This document shows positions 35,306-45,124 of a stretch of 64,000 nucleotides of DNA, in pieces. The notes beneath the pieces are model-generated. The model saw only the letters and a program-made list of their open reading frames with translations, did not search any database and had not been told where the DNA came from. A program made the translations under genes and the position numbers. Numbering within the stretch: position 1 is the first letter of the stretch; the number at the start of each line of letters is the position of its first letter. Source of the stretch: Sulfitobacter noctilucae (GTDB lineage Bacteria > Pseudomonadota > Alphaproteobacteria > Rhodobacterales > Rhodobacteraceae); contig NZ_JASC01000014.1 in the NCBI RefSeq assembly GCF_000622365.1, positions 744,001-808,000 on the forward strand. The letters run 5' to 3'.

Positions 35306-36454
35306 ATGCGTACGCCCTGGGGTCTGATCCTGTTGCTTTGGGGGGCCGGGCTTGGGGCGGCAGCGCAATATGGCAAGATGTCCGTTATCTTTGATTTGCT
35401 CCCGCAAGCCTATCCGCAGGCCGGTCCCGCGCTGGGGTGGATTGTATCTCTGGTGGGGTTTGTCGGGATCCTGTTCGGTGTGGTCGCAGGGCTTGTGGTG
35501 GCCCGCATCCGCTATCGTCGGGCGTTGCTCGTCGCGCTCTGGGTGGGGGCAGCAATGTCGCTGGTGCAGGCCGCACTGCCGCCATTGCCCTGGATGCTCC
35601 TGACCCGCATCGTCGAGGGGGCGTCGCATCTGGCAATTGTCGTTGCAGTCCCGACACTTATTGCCCAGTTGAGCGCGCCCAAGGACCGGGGGCTTACCTT
35701 GACGATCTGGGGCACATTCTTTGGCGTGTCCTTTGCCATTCTGGCATTCGCAGGCCGTCCGTTGGCGCTAAATCTTGGACTGTCCGCTCTCTTTTTGGCG
35801 CATGCGGTCTATTTGGTGGCCATCGCTTTGACCCTAGGCACGCGGTTGCGGGCCTTGCCGGTGGAGGGGGCGCAACCGGTGTTGTCCTTGCCGCAAATCC
35901 TGCGCGACCATATTGTGATCTATCGTTCGGCCTATATCTCTGCTCCCGCTATCGGCTGGCTGTTCTACACCTTCAGCTTTGTGTCGATCCTGACGGTTCT
36001 GCCGCCCTATCTGGACCCGGCAGATCGCGCTGCAGTCATGACTGCCATGCCATTGACCAGCATCGCGGTCTCGATGACCATCGGCGTTTTGCTATTGCGC
36101 CATCTGACTGCGGTCCGGGTGGTCGAGATGGGGTTTGCCCTGTCGGCTTTGGCGATGGTCTGGCTTTTGCTGACACCAGCGGCACCGCTGGCCTGTCTGG
36201 CACTTGCCGCGGCGATGGGCCTGATCCAGGGGGCAAGTTTTGCCGCCGTGCCGCAATTGAATGACCAACCGGCACAACAAGCGCGGGCCAATGGCGCGAT
36301 GGCGCAAATGGGCAATATCGGCAATACCCTGGGCACGCCTGTAATGGCCTATGCGCTGGTCGCAAAGGGCTACACTGCGCTGCCGCTCCTGGGCGGAGGG
36401 GCCTTCCTGTTAGGTTTGGTGCTGCATCTGCTGCTGGGTCGTTTGCGGCGATAG
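35306..36454 (+). CDS. MFS transporter
   Basis: Second MFS protein in the window (382 residues), with about twelve hydrophobic segments; the first is WGLILLLWGAGLGAAAQYG. Internal features are LGWIVSLVGFVGILFGVVAGLVVARIRYRRALL (loop 2-3 region) and RIVEGASHLAIVVAVPTLIAQ. It is a short-loop member of the CynX/NimT-like group. The substrate is unknown. ATG 35306 lies 5 bp after the methyltransferase stop, so they form a two-gene unit. Confidence 0.85.
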   Translation: MRTPWGLILLLWGAGLGAAAQYGKMSVIFDLLPQAYPQAGPALGWIVSLVGFVGILFGVVAGLVVARIRYRRALLVALWVGAAMSLVQAALPPLPWMLLTRIVEGASHLAIVVAVPTLIAQLSAPKDRGLTLTIWGTFFGVSFAILAFAGRPLALNLGLSALFLAHAVYLVAIALTLGTRLRALPVEGAQPVLSLPQILRDHIVIYRSAYISAPAIGWLFYTFSFVSILTVLPPYLDPADRAAVMTAMPLTSIAVSMTIGVLLLRHLTAVRVVEMGFALSALAMVWLLLTPAAPLACLALAAAMGLIQGASFAAVPQLNDQPAQQARANGAMAQMGNIGNTLGTPVMAYALVAKGYTALPLLGGGAFLLGLVLHLLLGRLRR

Positions 36455-36460
36455 GCGCGC

Positions 36461-36475
36461 GTTCATCTTTCGTTC
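36461..36475 (+). promoter_or_regulatory. LexA (SOS) box before uvrA
   Basis: GTTC (36461-36464), seven bases, GTTC (36472-36475): exactly the direct-repeat SOS box GTTC-N7-GTTC of alphaproteobacteria. It lies 63 bp before the uvrA ATG. Confidence 0.8.
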
Positions 36476-36538
36476 TTCTTTTTCCATTGGAGAATCCGAC
36501 CAGAGCCCCTATTTGTGAACAATGATAAGGGGTGTGTC

Positions 36539-39412
36539 ATGGCAGAGCTGAAAAATATCGAAGTGCGCGGCGCGCGCGAACATAATCTCAAGAACATCGA
36601 CGTGGATATTCCACGCGACCAACTTGTTGTTATCACTGGGCTTTCGGGCTCGGGTAAATCTTCTTTGGCCTTTGATACAATTTATGCCGAAGGTCAGCGC
36701 CGTTATGTCGAATCGCTCAGCGCATACGCGCGGCAGTTTCTGGACATGATGCAAAAGCCAGACGTCGATCACATCTCGGGCCTGTCTCCTGCCATTTCCA
36801 TTGAGCAAAAGACGACGTCAAAGAACCCCCGGTCGACCGTCGGCACCGTGACGGAAATTTACGATTACATGCGCTTGCTCTTTGCGCGCGTTGGGACGCC
36901 TTATTCCCCCGCCACTGGCAAACCGATCGAGGCACAGCAGGTACAGGACATGGTCGACCGGATCATGGCGATGGAGGAGAGCACACGCGCCTATTTGCTG
37001 GCCCCGATTATCCGCGACCGCAAAGGCGAATACCGCAAGGAATTCATCGAGTTGCGCAAGCAAGGCTTTCAGCGTGTGAAAGTGAACGGCGAATTTTACG
37101 AGCTGGATGAGCCGCCGACACTGGATAAGAAGTTTCGCCACGACATTGACGTTGTGGTGGACCGGATCGTGGTCCGCGAAGGCCTTGAGACGCGGTTGGC
37201 AGATTCCTTGCGCACCGCGCTGGATCTTGCAGACGGCATTGCCATTCTAGAAACGGCCCCCAGTGAGGGCGAACCAGAACGCTATACGTTTTCCGAGAAA
37301 TTTGCCTGTCCGGTCAGTGGCTTCACCATCCCCGAAATCGAACCGCGCCTGTTCTCCTTCAACGCGCCTTTCGGGGCGTGCCCTGATTGTGATGGTTTGG
37401 GGGTGGAGTTATTCTTTGACGAGCGGCTTGTGGTGCCGGATCAGAACCTGAAGGTTTACGATGGTGCACTGGCTCCGTGGCGGAAAGGTAAAAGCCCGTA
37501 TTTCAAGCAAACCATCGAAGCGATTGCGAAGCATTTCGAGTTCAATCCGAACACCAAGTGGAAAGATCTGGACCCGAAGGTTCAAAAGGTATTTTTGCGC
37601 GGCTCCGGCAAAGAAGAGATCAAGTTCCGCTATGACGAGGGCGGACGTGTCTATGAGGTAAGCCGCGTTTTTGAAGGCGTGATCCCGAATATGGAGCGCC
37701 GCTACCGCGAGACGGACAGCAACTGGATCCGCGAAGAGTTTGAACGGTATCAGAACAACCGTCCTTGCGGCACTTGCGAAGGATACCGCCTGCGTCCGGA
37801 GGCTTTGGCGGTCAAGATCGGCACAGAGAACGACCTGCGCCATGCTGGACAGGTTGTGCAAATGTCGATCCGCGAGGCTTTTGACTGGTGCAACACGGTG
37901 CCGGAGGCTTTGACGCCGCAGAAGAACGAGATCGCAAAGGCCATTTTGAAAGAGATCAGGGAGCGTTTGGGATTCTTGAATAATGTGGGATTAGAATACC
38001 TTACACTGGCTCGTTCAAGTGGTACTTTAAGTGGTGGGGAAAGCCAACGTATCCGATTGGCTTCCCAGATCGGCTCCGGCCTGACAGGCGTCCTCTATGT
38101 GTTGGACGAGCCTTCGATCGGGCTGCATCAACGTGACAACGACCGCCTCTTGCTGACGCTCAAGAACCTGCGAGATCAGGGCAATACGGTGATCGTGGTG
38201 GAGCACGATGAAGAAGCGATCCGCGAGGCGGATTACGTGTTCGATATTGGTCCAGGAGCGGGTGTGCATGGTGGTAAGGTCGTCAGCCACGGCGTGCCCT
38301 CCGCGATTGCGGCAGACCCAAATTCGATCACAGGTCAGTATCTGACGGGGGCGCGGGAAATATCGATCCCTGCCACCCGCCGCAAAGGCAATAAAAAGAA
38401 GCTGCAGGTGGTGAAGGCGACGGGCAACAACCTCCGGAATGTGACAGTTGATTTCCCATTGGGCCGATTTGTCTGCGTCACCGGTGTTTCTGGTGGTGGT
38501 AAGTCGACGCTGACCATTGAGACGCTGTTTAAAACTGCTTCGATGAACCTGAATGGCGCACGTCAGACACCCGCGCCCTGCGAGACGATTAAAGGGTTGG
38601 AGCATCTGGACAAGGTCATCGACATTGATCAACGCCCCATCGGTCGCACACCGCGTTCGAACCCGGCCACGTACACTGGCGCATTCACACCCATTCGCGA
38701 TTGGTTTGCGGGGCTTCCCGAAGCGAAAGCAAGGGGTTACAAACCGGGTCGCTTCAGTTTCAACGTCAAGGGCGGGCGCTGCGAAGCCTGTCAAGGCGAT
38801 GGTGTGATCAAGATCGAAATGCACTTCTTGCCGGACGTTTACGTGGAATGCGAAACCTGCAAGGGGGCTCGCTACAACCGCGAGACGCTGGAAATCAGAT
38901 TCAAGGGCAAGTCGATTGCCGATGTTCTTGATATGACGGTTGAAGACGCGCAAACCTTCTTTCAGGCGGTCCCATCGATCCGCGAAAAGATGGATGCGCT
39001 GATGCGTGTGGGCCTTGGCTATATCAAGGTGGGCCAGCAGGCGACCACACTCTCGGGTGGTGAAGCGCAGCGCGTGAAGTTGAGCAAGGAACTCAGTAAA
39101 CGCTCGACCGGTCGAACGCTTTATATCCTGGATGAACCGACCACCGGTCTCCACTTTGAAGACGTACGCAAGCTGTTGGAAGTGCTGCATGAATTGGTCG
39201 AACAGGGCAATTCGGTGATCGTGATTGAACACAATCTCGATGTGGTCAAAACCGCCGACTATATCATCGACATCGGCCCCGAAGGCGGCGACGGTGGCGG
39301 AAAGGTGGTGGCCACCGGCACGCCCGAAGCTGTGGCCGAGGTGAACGAGAGCTATACCGGGAGATACCTCAAGCCGATGTTGGAGAAGCAGCGCAAACTG
39401 GCCGCGGAGTAG
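36539..39412 (+). CDS. uvrA: Excinuclease ABC subunit A
   Basis: UvrA (957 residues) detects bulky DNA damage and loads UvrB in nucleotide excision repair. It shows two ABC ATPase modules: Walker [10 protein letters not shown] (34-42) and GVSGGGKST in the second half, each with an ABC signature ([12 protein letters not shown] and [12 protein letters not shown]). Zinc-finger Cys pairs are visible in CPVSGF with GACPDCDG and in [10 protein letters not shown] with [13 protein letters not shown] 36539 follows AAGGGG; the in-frame GTG at 36515 is less likely. A LexA box upstream indicates SOS control. Confidence 0.98.
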   Translation: MAELKNIEVRGAREHNLKNIDVDIPRDQLVVITGLSGSGKSSLAFDTIYAEGQRRYVESLSAYARQFLDMMQKPDVDHISGLSPAISIEQKTTSKNPRSTVGTVTEIYDYMRLLFARVGTPYSPATGKPIEAQQVQDMVDRIMAMEESTRAYLLAPIIRDRKGEYRKEFIELRKQGFQRVKVNGEFYELDEPPTLDKKFRHDIDVVVDRIVVREGLETRLADSLRTALDLADGIAILETAPSEGEPERYTFSEKFACPVSGFTIPEIEPRLFSFNAPFGACPDCDGLGVELFFDERLVVPDQNLKVYDGALAPWRKGKSPYFKQTIEAIAKHFEFNPNTKWKDLDPKVQKVFLRGSGKEEIKFRYDEGGRVYEVSRVFEGVIPNMERRYRETDSNWIREEFERYQNNRPCGTCEGYRLRPEALAVKIGTENDLRHAGQVVQMSIREAFDWCNTVPEALTPQKNEIAKAILKEIRERLGFLNNVGLEYLTLARSSGTLSGGESQRIRLASQIGSGLTGVLYVLDEPSIGLHQRDNDRLLLTLKNLRDQGNTVIVVEHDEEAIREADYVFDIGPGAGVHGGKVVSHGVPSAIAADPNSITGQYLTGAREISIPATRRKGNKKKLQVVKATGNNLRNVTVDFPLGRFVCVTGVSGGGKSTLTIETLFKTASMNLNGARQTPAPCETIKGLEHLDKVIDIDQRPIGRTPRSNPATYTGAFTPIRDWFAGLPEAKARGYKPGRFSFNVKGGRCEACQGDGVIKIEMHFLPDVYVECETCKGARYNRETLEIRFKGKSIADVLDMTVEDAQTFFQAVPSIREKMDALMRVGLGYIKVGQQATTLSGGEAQRVKLSKELSKRSTGRTLYILDEPTTGLHFEDVRKLLEVLHELVEQGNSVIVIEHNLDVVKTADYIIDIGPEGGDGGGKVVATGTPEAVAEVNESYTGRYLKPMLEKQRKLAAE

Positions 39413-39423
39413 CACGCTGCTTT

Positions 39424-40761
39424 TCAGGGAGCCGTAAGGCAGAGATCCAGAAGTCTGGCGAAATCCGCTGCATTCAGACTGTCGAAACGGGTGCTGAGGT
39501 GTTCAATCTCCGTGGCCCGTTCTTTGCCCAGTACCGGATCCGCGAACAGGTGAAACTTCGTCGAGATATCGGCATCTGACAGCGGCAGATCATTGTCACC
39601 TTTGGGGGTGCGTGGCTGGTCTTCAAAACTGCGCCCGTCCGTGGTGCGCAGCGTGACCTGAGCCCAGCGTTTGCCCTCAGAGATTTTCGTGAAATGCGGA
39701 TCATCGATCAGTGTCACCGCCGCGCTGATCCGCTTGATAGCGGGATCCGAGAGGGTCTCAGCAGCCAGCTCCGGCACCCCGATCTGTCCGCGTACGATCA
39801 TGGTCGCAACCGGGAAGGCGATGCCATAGGCGAACTCGTCTGGCGTGGCGGGGCTGTGGCCGGCAAGGCGCGTTGCATTGTGAAAGGTTTTGATCTCAAC
39901 CGCTGCGATCTGCTCATGGGTCAATCCGTGGGTCCCCATCAAATGGGCCACGCTATCGATACTGGGGTGCGCCCAACGGCAGCAGGGGTAATCTTTGTAA
40001 CTTGTATCCTCGACCGTGCGCCAGGCATCGCCCAAATCCTCCCAGAATTCAGGCGCTTGTTCGCAGGTGAGGGCAGGGGCACCGGTGAACCCTTCCTGTG
40101 CCAGATAGGCCGCAACAACGCCTGATGGCGCACCCCAGCCCACGCCATCGCGGACCATCGTCGGGTAATCGATGCACCGCATCATCTGGCTGCGCGGCCC
40201 GTGGTATTCGCCGATACCGGCGGCATGCCGCAAAACCTCTGCGTTGCAGCCCAGCATACGTGCGGATGCCACAGCCACGCCAATGGCGGTCCAGGCACCG
40301 GACGTGTGATAATCGGCGCAGGTCGCGTGCTGTGCCAATCCTGCGCGGCTGCTGACCTCGTAAGCGACAGCCAAATGGGCGGCAAAGTCCTGCCCTGTCA
40401 GGGGTTTGGGCATCACCTCGGCCATTGCGATCAACGCCGGGAACACCGCAGAGCCGACATGCCCCTTGCAGGGCGATGTCGTGTCATGGGCATCCACCGC
40501 ATCGACGGTAAAGCCGCCCGCCATCGCAGCACCGGCGGGCGAAAGCGCAGTTCCATCCATCAACACGCGTGCCGCGCCTGCCTCGCCCACGCCAAGCATT
40601 GCACGCGCCCCACGCACGGCGATCCGGGCCATATCCGTGGTGGAGGCGACAGCAGCAACGCCCATCGTGTCCAAAAACGACCGCCGCAGGATCGAAAGCA
40701 AATCGTCAGGCAGGTCGCCATAGGTCAGATCGGCGGCGAAACGATGAAAGGGCAGGGACAT
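39424..40761 (-). CDS. MmgE/PrpD family protein
   Basis: Protein of 445 residues in the MmgE/PrpD family, whose members include 2-methylcitrate dehydratase and cis-aconitate decarboxylase-like enzymes. Characteristic segments are DAVDAHDTTSPCKGHVGSAVFPALIA, AYEVSSRAGLAQHATC, GEYHGPRSQMMRCIDY, DYPCCRWAHPSIDS and EFAYGIAFPVA. Start ATG 40761 has GGAG seven bases upstream. It follows the fused valine-degradation ORF after about 70 bp on the same strand; the substrate is not known, and a role in acyl or methylcitrate-like metabolism is inference. Confidence 0.88.
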   Translation of the reverse strand: MSLPFHRFAADLTYGDLPDDLLSILRRSFLDTMGVAAVASTTDMARIAVRGARAMLGVGEAGAARVLMDGTALSPAGAAMAGGFTVDAVDAHDTTSPCKGHVGSAVFPALIAMAEVMPKPLTGQDFAAHLAVAYEVSSRAGLAQHATCADYHTSGAWTAIGVAVASARMLGCNAEVLRHAAGIGEYHGPRSQMMRCIDYPTMVRDGVGWGAPSGVVAAYLAQEGFTGAPALTCEQAPEFWEDLGDAWRTVEDTSYKDYPCCRWAHPSIDSVAHLMGTHGLTHEQIAAVEIKTFHNATRLAGHSPATPDEFAYGIAFPVATMIVRGQIGVPELAAETLSDPAIKRISAAVTLIDDPHFTKISEGKRWAQVTLRTTDGRSFEDQPRTPKGDNDLPLSDADISTKFHLFADPVLGKERATEIEHLSTRFDSLNAADFARLLDLCLTAP

Positions 40762-40830
40762 AAGCACGCTCCGGCTTGATATGTCCCTAGCCTAGTGTAG
40801 GTTGCACCGCGCGATTGCCTAAATGCGACC

Positions 40831-42759
40831 TCAGTCGTCGCGCCCGCGTGCGGCCAGACGCGGCAGCATGGCGCTGAAATCCTTTCCGCGCCCGTCTTCA
40901 TGTTCCACGAACTGCTCGTAGAGTTGCAGTGCAAGCTCTCCCATCGGTGTGTCGGCGTTTACGGCGGCGGCGGCCTGCTGGCTCAGGCCAAGGTCCTTGA
41001 GCATCAGTTCCGCCGCAAAACCGGGGGCATAGCCATTATCTGCGGGGGAAGTGGGGCCGATGCCTGGAGCAGGGCAGTAGGCGTTCATCGACCAGCTGTA
41101 TCCCGATGACGTGCTGACGACGTCAAACATCTTTTGCCGCTCCAGTCCCAGCTTATCGGCCAGCGCAAAGGCTTCGCAGGTGGCGATCATCGTGGCCCCG
41201 AGGATCATGTTGTTACAGATTTTTGCGGCCTGCCCCGCACCGGCTTCGCCGCAGTGCACGGCTTTCTGGCCCATGATGTCAAACAGGGGTTCGGCTTTGG
41301 CAAAGGCATCTACGCGCCCGCCCGCCATGAAGGTCAGCGTGCCGGCTGAGGCACCGCCAATGCCACCGGACACAGGTGCGTCTACAGACAAAATACCTTT
41401 GTCTTCAGCAGCTTCCGATGTGTTTCTCGCGCTTTCTACGTCAACAGTCGAACAGTCGATCAACAGACTGCCCTTGGGCATATACCGGATCGCTTCTGCT
41501 GCGACCTGACGCAAGATAGAACCGTTGGGCAGCATGGTGATCACCACATCTGCCCCGTCCACGGCCTCTGGAATGCCTGAAACTTGTGTGACGTTCTCTG
41601 CCGTTGTCCCGGCTACATCATAGCCCTTCACGCTGTGTCCGGCTTTGGCGAGATTGGTGGCCATCGGTGCCCCCATGTTTCCCAGTCCGATAAATCCTAT
41701 GGTCAGGGGCGTGGTCATATCATTCTCCTCAAAGGACAGGGCATTGCGCCCCAAAGGTTGCAACATTTTCGAAACAGCCGCCAGCGGTACATCCATGTCC
41801 CCGTATTGCCATTTCGGGGAACGGTCCTTGTCGATGATGGCCGCACGAATTCCTTCCAGGAAATCAGCATGTTCGCTTGCACGGTAGGTAAAGCGGTATT
41901 CAAGATCCAACGCCTTTTCCAGCGTAAGAGAAGGGCCGCGTAACCTGTGCAACATTTCAATTGTGCAAGCCATGGAAAGAGGCGAAGAGCGCGATAGTTT
42001 CTTTAGTGTGTCCTGCGCGAACTCTGATCCGTCAGCCTTCAGGTCAGTCAGAATATCGCCAAGTCGCTCTCCCGTCAGCAGCCTGTCGATCTGCGCTGTA
42101 TTTGCTTTCAAGGTGCCCGCAGATGGGGACTGCGCAGCCTTTTCAACCACGCTCGCATCGCCAGAGGTTTCAAGGCGTCCGATCAGATCGGTCCACATGA
42201 GCTCGGGGACGTAATGATCTGCAAAGCCTGCATAAATTGCGTCTGCCGGTCCCATACGACTGGCGGTTATCCCCAGGTATTCCCCAAGCCGCCCGGGGGC
42301 CAGCGCCAGCATCAAAGAGCCGCCGACGTCCGGTACCAAACCGATGCCGCATTCTGGCATCGCAATTTGGCTGGTATCGCCCACGATGCGATGTGACCCA
42401 TGACAGCCGATACCGACGCCGCCGCCCATCGTGAAACCTTGCAAAAAAGAAACGAAGGGCTTGGGGTAGTTGAAGATCTTGTAATTCAGACGGTATTCAT
42501 CGGACCAGAATTTCTGGCCATAGGCATAATCGCCTTTGATGCCATTCGCGTAAAGATCGGCGATGTCGCCGCCGGAACAGAAGGCGCGGTCGCCTGCCGC
42601 GTTTATGACAACAAGATGGACTGCCTCATCCTCCCGCCACCGGTCCAAGGCTTTCTCAATTGCCAAGCACATCTCATAAGTCAGTGCGTTCAATGCGTTA
42701 GGACGGTTCAGCGTGATGCGTCCTGCGCGGCCCGTTATGCGGATGTCGATGTCGCTCAT
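40831..42759 (-). CDS. mmsB: Fused 3-hydroxyisobutyryl-CoA hydrolase / 3-hydroxyisobutyrate dehydrogenase
   Basis: One uninterrupted 642-residue ORF joins two enzymes of valine breakdown. Residues 1-347 are a crotonase-fold 3-hydroxyisobutyryl-CoA hydrolase (FCSGGDIADLY, FTMGGGVGIGCHGSHRI, IAMPECGIGLVPDVGGS, TIEMLHRL). Residues 348-642 are a complete 3-hydroxyisobutyrate dehydrogenase MmsB (GFIGLGNMGAPMA, SVDAPVSGGIGGASAGTLTFMAGG, catalytic Lys near 513 in AGQAAKICNN). The junction reads SFEEND followed by the MmsB Met at 41718. A GAGGAG lies seven to twelve bases before that ATG, so separate MmsB could still be made. The hydrolase normally ends just here with a stop codon. The N-terminus overlaps the isobutyryl-CoA dehydrogenase stop by 4 bp. 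Confidence 0.93.
   Translation of the reverse strand: MSDIDIRITGRAGRITLNRPNALNALTYEMCLAIEKALDRWREDEAVHLVVINAAGDRAFCSGGDIADLYANGIKGDYAYGQKFWSDEYRLNYKIFNYPKPFVSFLQGFTMGGGVGIGCHGSHRIVGDTSQIAMPECGIGLVPDVGGSLMLALAPGRLGEYLGITASRMGPADAIYAGFADHYVPELMWTDLIGRLETSGDASVVEKAAQSPSAGTLKANTAQIDRLLTGERLGDILTDLKADGSEFAQDTLKKLSRSSPLSMACTIEMLHRLRGPSLTLEKALDLEYRFTYRASEHADFLEGIRAAIIDKDRSPKWQYGDMDVPLAAVSKMLQPLGRNALSFEENDMTTPLTIGFIGLGNMGAPMATNLAKAGHSVKGYDVAGTTAENVTQVSGIPEAVDGADVVITMLPNGSILRQVAAEAIRYMPKGSLLIDCSTVDVESARNTSEAAEDKGILSVDAPVSGGIGGASAGTLTFMAGGRVDAFAKAEPLFDIMGQKAVHCGEAGAGQAAKICNNMILGATMIATCEAFALADKLGLERQKMFDVVSTSSGYSWSMNAYCPAPGIGPTSPADNGYAPGFAAELMLKDLGLSQQAAAAVNADTPMGELALQLYEQFVEHEDGRGKDFSAMLPRLAARGRDD
41716..41730 (-). 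promoter_or_regulatory. Internal ribosome binding site and mmsB start inside the fusion
   Basis: On the minus strand GAGGAG (41730-41725) is followed after six bases by ATG (41718-41716), encoding the MmsB Met at residue 348 of the fused ORF. It resembles the ribosome site of a once-separate mmsB. Confidence 0.6.
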
Positions 42760-43898
42760 CGGTTTTTCAACATGTCGCGGGCCACGATCACGCGCATGAC
42801 CTCGTTTGTGCCTTCAAGGATCTGGTGGACCCGTAGATCGCGCACGAGCTTTTCGATACCGTAGTCGGCCAGATAGCCATAGCCGCCGTGTAGCTGCAGG
42901 CATTGATCAACGATCTTGCTCCCTGCTTCGGTCACGAACTTCTTTGCCATGGCGCAGAACTTGGTGGCATCCGGTGCGCCCGTGTCGAGCTTCCATGCCG
43001 CATGTCTTAGGAAGGTACGGGCCGCTTGCAGCTCGATCTCCATGTCCGCAAGCCGCCACTGCAGGCCCTGGAACTGATCGATGGACTGCCCGAAGGCTTT
43101 GCGCTCGCCCATATAAGCGAGTGTATTGGTCAAAGCGACCTGAGCCGCGCCCAGGGAACAGGCCGCGATGTTCAATCTGCCGCCATCAAGACCAACCATC
43201 GCATATTTGAAACCCTTTCCCTCTTCGCCGACCAGGTTTGCCGCCGAAATGTTGCAATTGTCGAACTGGACTTGCGCTGTTGGTTGGCTGCGCCAGCCCA
43301 TTTTGTCCTCCAATCCGCCGAAAGACAGCCCATCGGTGCCGTCTTCCACCAAGACCGTAGAGACACCCGCCGCGCCATCATCCGATGTGCGGACCATGCA
43401 GACATAAGCGTCGGAATAACCGCCGCCAGAAATGAAGGCCTTTGTGCCGTCCAGTGTGTACCCTTCGTTGGTGCGGGTCGCGCGCGTCTTGAGCGCGGCA
43501 GCATCAGAGCCGGAACCGGGTTCGGTCAAACAATAGCTGAGGACAGTGTTCATCGCGATCACGTCTTCCATGACGCGGGACTTCAGCTCGTCAGAGCCGA
43601 AGCTGTCGATCATCTTGGCGCACATGTTGTGGATGGAAAGAAAGGCCGCCACAGAAGGGCAGGCCATCGAAAGAGCCTCGAAAACCAGCGTAGCGTCGAG
43701 ACGCCCCAGCCCCGTGCCGCCGCCGTCTTCGGACACATAGAGCCCGCCAAGGCCCAATTCGCCGACCTTGGGCCAAAGATCCTTGGGAATGGTGCCATCC
43801 CGCTCCCACTGCTGGGCAAAAGGTGCGATGTGTTCTTGGCCGAAACCATAGGCCATATCGAAGATAGCCGTTTGCTCTTCGCTGAGTGCGAAATCCAT
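42756..43898 (-). CDS. Isobutyryl-CoA dehydrogenase (acyl-CoA dehydrogenase)
   Basis: Acyl-CoA dehydrogenase of 380 residues, most like the ACAD8/isobutyryl-CoA type, which oxidises isobutyryl-CoA to methacrylyl-CoA with FAD. Signatures: ALSEEQTAIFDMAYGFGQEHIAPFAQQWERDG, CLTEPGSGSDAAALKTRA, TFISGGGYSDA-like AFISGGGYSDAYVCMVR, and GGYGYLADYGIEKLVRDLRVHQILEGTNEVMR (C-terminal catalytic-loop region). It is the first gene of the cluster with the fused hydrolase-dehydrogenase, which it overlaps by 4 bp. TTTGCA-type direct repeats lie upstream. Confidence 0.95.
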   Translation of the reverse strand: MDFALSEEQTAIFDMAYGFGQEHIAPFAQQWERDGTIPKDLWPKVGELGLGGLYVSEDGGGTGLGRLDATLVFEALSMACPSVAAFLSIHNMCAKMIDSFGSDELKSRVMEDVIAMNTVLSYCLTEPGSGSDAAALKTRATRTNEGYTLDGTKAFISGGGYSDAYVCMVRTSDDGAAGVSTVLVEDGTDGLSFGGLEDKMGWRSQPTAQVQFDNCNISAANLVGEEGKGFKYAMVGLDGGRLNIAACSLGAAQVALTNTLAYMGERKAFGQSIDQFQGLQWRLADMEIELQAARTFLRHAAWKLDTGAPDATKFCAMAKKFVTEAGSKIVDQCLQLHGGYGYLADYGIEKLVRDLRVHQILEGTNEVMRVIVARDMLKNR

Positions 43899-43944
43899 AA
43901 GTCCCCTCCCGGTCGATTAATTGACCATATGTTAAATTCTAATC

Positions 43945-43963
43945 TTTGCAGAAGTTTTGCAAG
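43945..43963. promoter_or_regulatory. TTTGCA direct repeat upstream of the valine operon
   Basis: TTTGCAGA (43945-43952) and TTTGCAAG (43956-43963), period 11. It resembles ScfR/PccR-type sites (TTTGCAAA-N4-TTTGCAAA, reported for propionyl-CoA control in Rhodobacter), but with a 3-base spacer. It ends inside the 77-bp gap before the dehydrogenase start. Confidence 0.35.
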
Positions 43964-43975
43964 TCTTGTGGCCGC

Positions 43976-45085
43976 CTAGAGATCGGCGTGAAACTCCTCG
44001 ATCAGATGGCGGACAACGGCCTCGGGCCCATCAGCCGCGCGGACCGCACGTTGACGCGTGCTGCTTGTGCCATTTGCCACCACATCGCGAAGCGTGGCGA
44101 TTTCATCAAGACAACCAAGGGCTTCGGCGTCTTCCGCAAGCAAGGCGATCAGCTCGTCCAGCATCACATTAAAGGGCCGGATGGCGCGTTCGCCGAAGTC
44201 GATCAGCCCTTCGGTGACGCCGTAGCGCTGCGCACGCCAGCGGTTTTCCGAAATCAGGAATGCGTCATAGGCCCGCCAACGCAGATTGTTGTCGCGCAAA
44301 CGCAAGAGCATACGGACCAGCGATTGTGTGAGGCCTGCCAGGGCCAGAGCATGCTCCATCCTCGGCTGCACGTCGCAAATGCGCGATTCCAGTGTGGGGT
44401 AATGGTCAGAGGGGCGCAGATCCCACCAGATTTGCGTGGTATCCTGGATTACGCCTAAGTCGATCAGTGTGCCAGTTGTGCGTTCATACTCGCCCCAGCT
44501 GGCAAAAACCGGTGGCAGCCCGGTGCGGGGCATATTGTCAAAAACTGACAACCGGTAAGAGGCAAGGCCGGTGTCTTCGCCTTGCCAAAACGGCGAGGAG
44601 GTGGACAGCGCCAGGAGATGCGGCAGGAAATATGCCAGTTGTGGCATCAGGTCGATGCGGCTGGGATTGTCCGCAATGCCGACATGGACGTGCATGCCTG
44701 AAATGAGCATGCGGCGGGCGACGCCCTCTAGCTCTTTTTCCAATTGGGCATAGCGGTCCTTGTCGGTGTGAACCTGCTGTTTGTAATCGGTAAACGGGTG
44801 GCAGGAGACAGCAATGGGGGCAAGATTGTGCTTGGCGGCCTCAGTAGCGATGGTGCGGCGCAGATGGCCCAGATCGCTGCGGGCCTCGGCCACATTGGTG
44901 CAGACCTTTGTGCCGACTTCGATCTGGCATTGCATGAATTCGGGGCTGACCTGATCCTGAAGAGCCGTCTTGCAACTGGTCATCAGGGCGTCGGGGGCCG
45001 CGGCCAGCGCGAAGCTGTCGCGGTCCACCAGTAGATATTCTTCTTCGATGCCAATGGTGAAACTGTCTTGCACGGGGGGCTCCAT
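43976..45085 (-). CDS. ybdK: YbdK-type carboxylate-amine ligase
   Basis: Glutamate-cysteine ligase GCS2 family protein of 369 residues (YbdK type). Motifs: [13 protein letters not shown] at the N-terminus, [42 protein letters not shown] and the C-terminal [12 protein letters not shown]. YbdK proteins have weak gamma-glutamylcysteine synthetase activity; the true substrate is unsettled. It lies between mmsA and the isobutyryl-CoA dehydrogenase gene on the same strand, but there is no evident link to valine metabolism. Confidence 0.92.
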   Translation of the reverse strand: MEPPVQDSFTIGIEEEYLLVDRDSFALAAAPDALMTSCKTALQDQVSPEFMQCQIEVGTKVCTNVAEARSDLGHLRRTIATEAAKHNLAPIAVSCHPFTDYKQQVHTDKDRYAQLEKELEGVARRMLISGMHVHVGIADNPSRIDLMPQLAYFLPHLLALSTSSPFWQGEDTGLASYRLSVFDNMPRTGLPPVFASWGEYERTTGTLIDLGVIQDTTQIWWDLRPSDHYPTLESRICDVQPRMEHALALAGLTQSLVRMLLRLRDNNLRWRAYDAFLISENRWRAQRYGVTEGLIDFGERAIRPFNVMLDELIALLAEDAEALGCLDEIATLRDVVANGTSSTRQRAVRAADGPEAVVRHLIEEFHADL

Positions 45086-45124
45086 CGGCTGGGAGGGGTG
45101 GGCAGGACGCCCACCCCATTGTTG

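Noticed and set aside
38027..39415. A 462-codon minus-strand frame opposite uvrA
   Set aside because: It is antisense to the second ABC module of UvrA and has no recognisable domain.
43026..43979. A 317-codon + strand frame opposite isobutyryl-CoA dehydrogenase
   Set aside because: Antisense shadow without ribosome site or domain.
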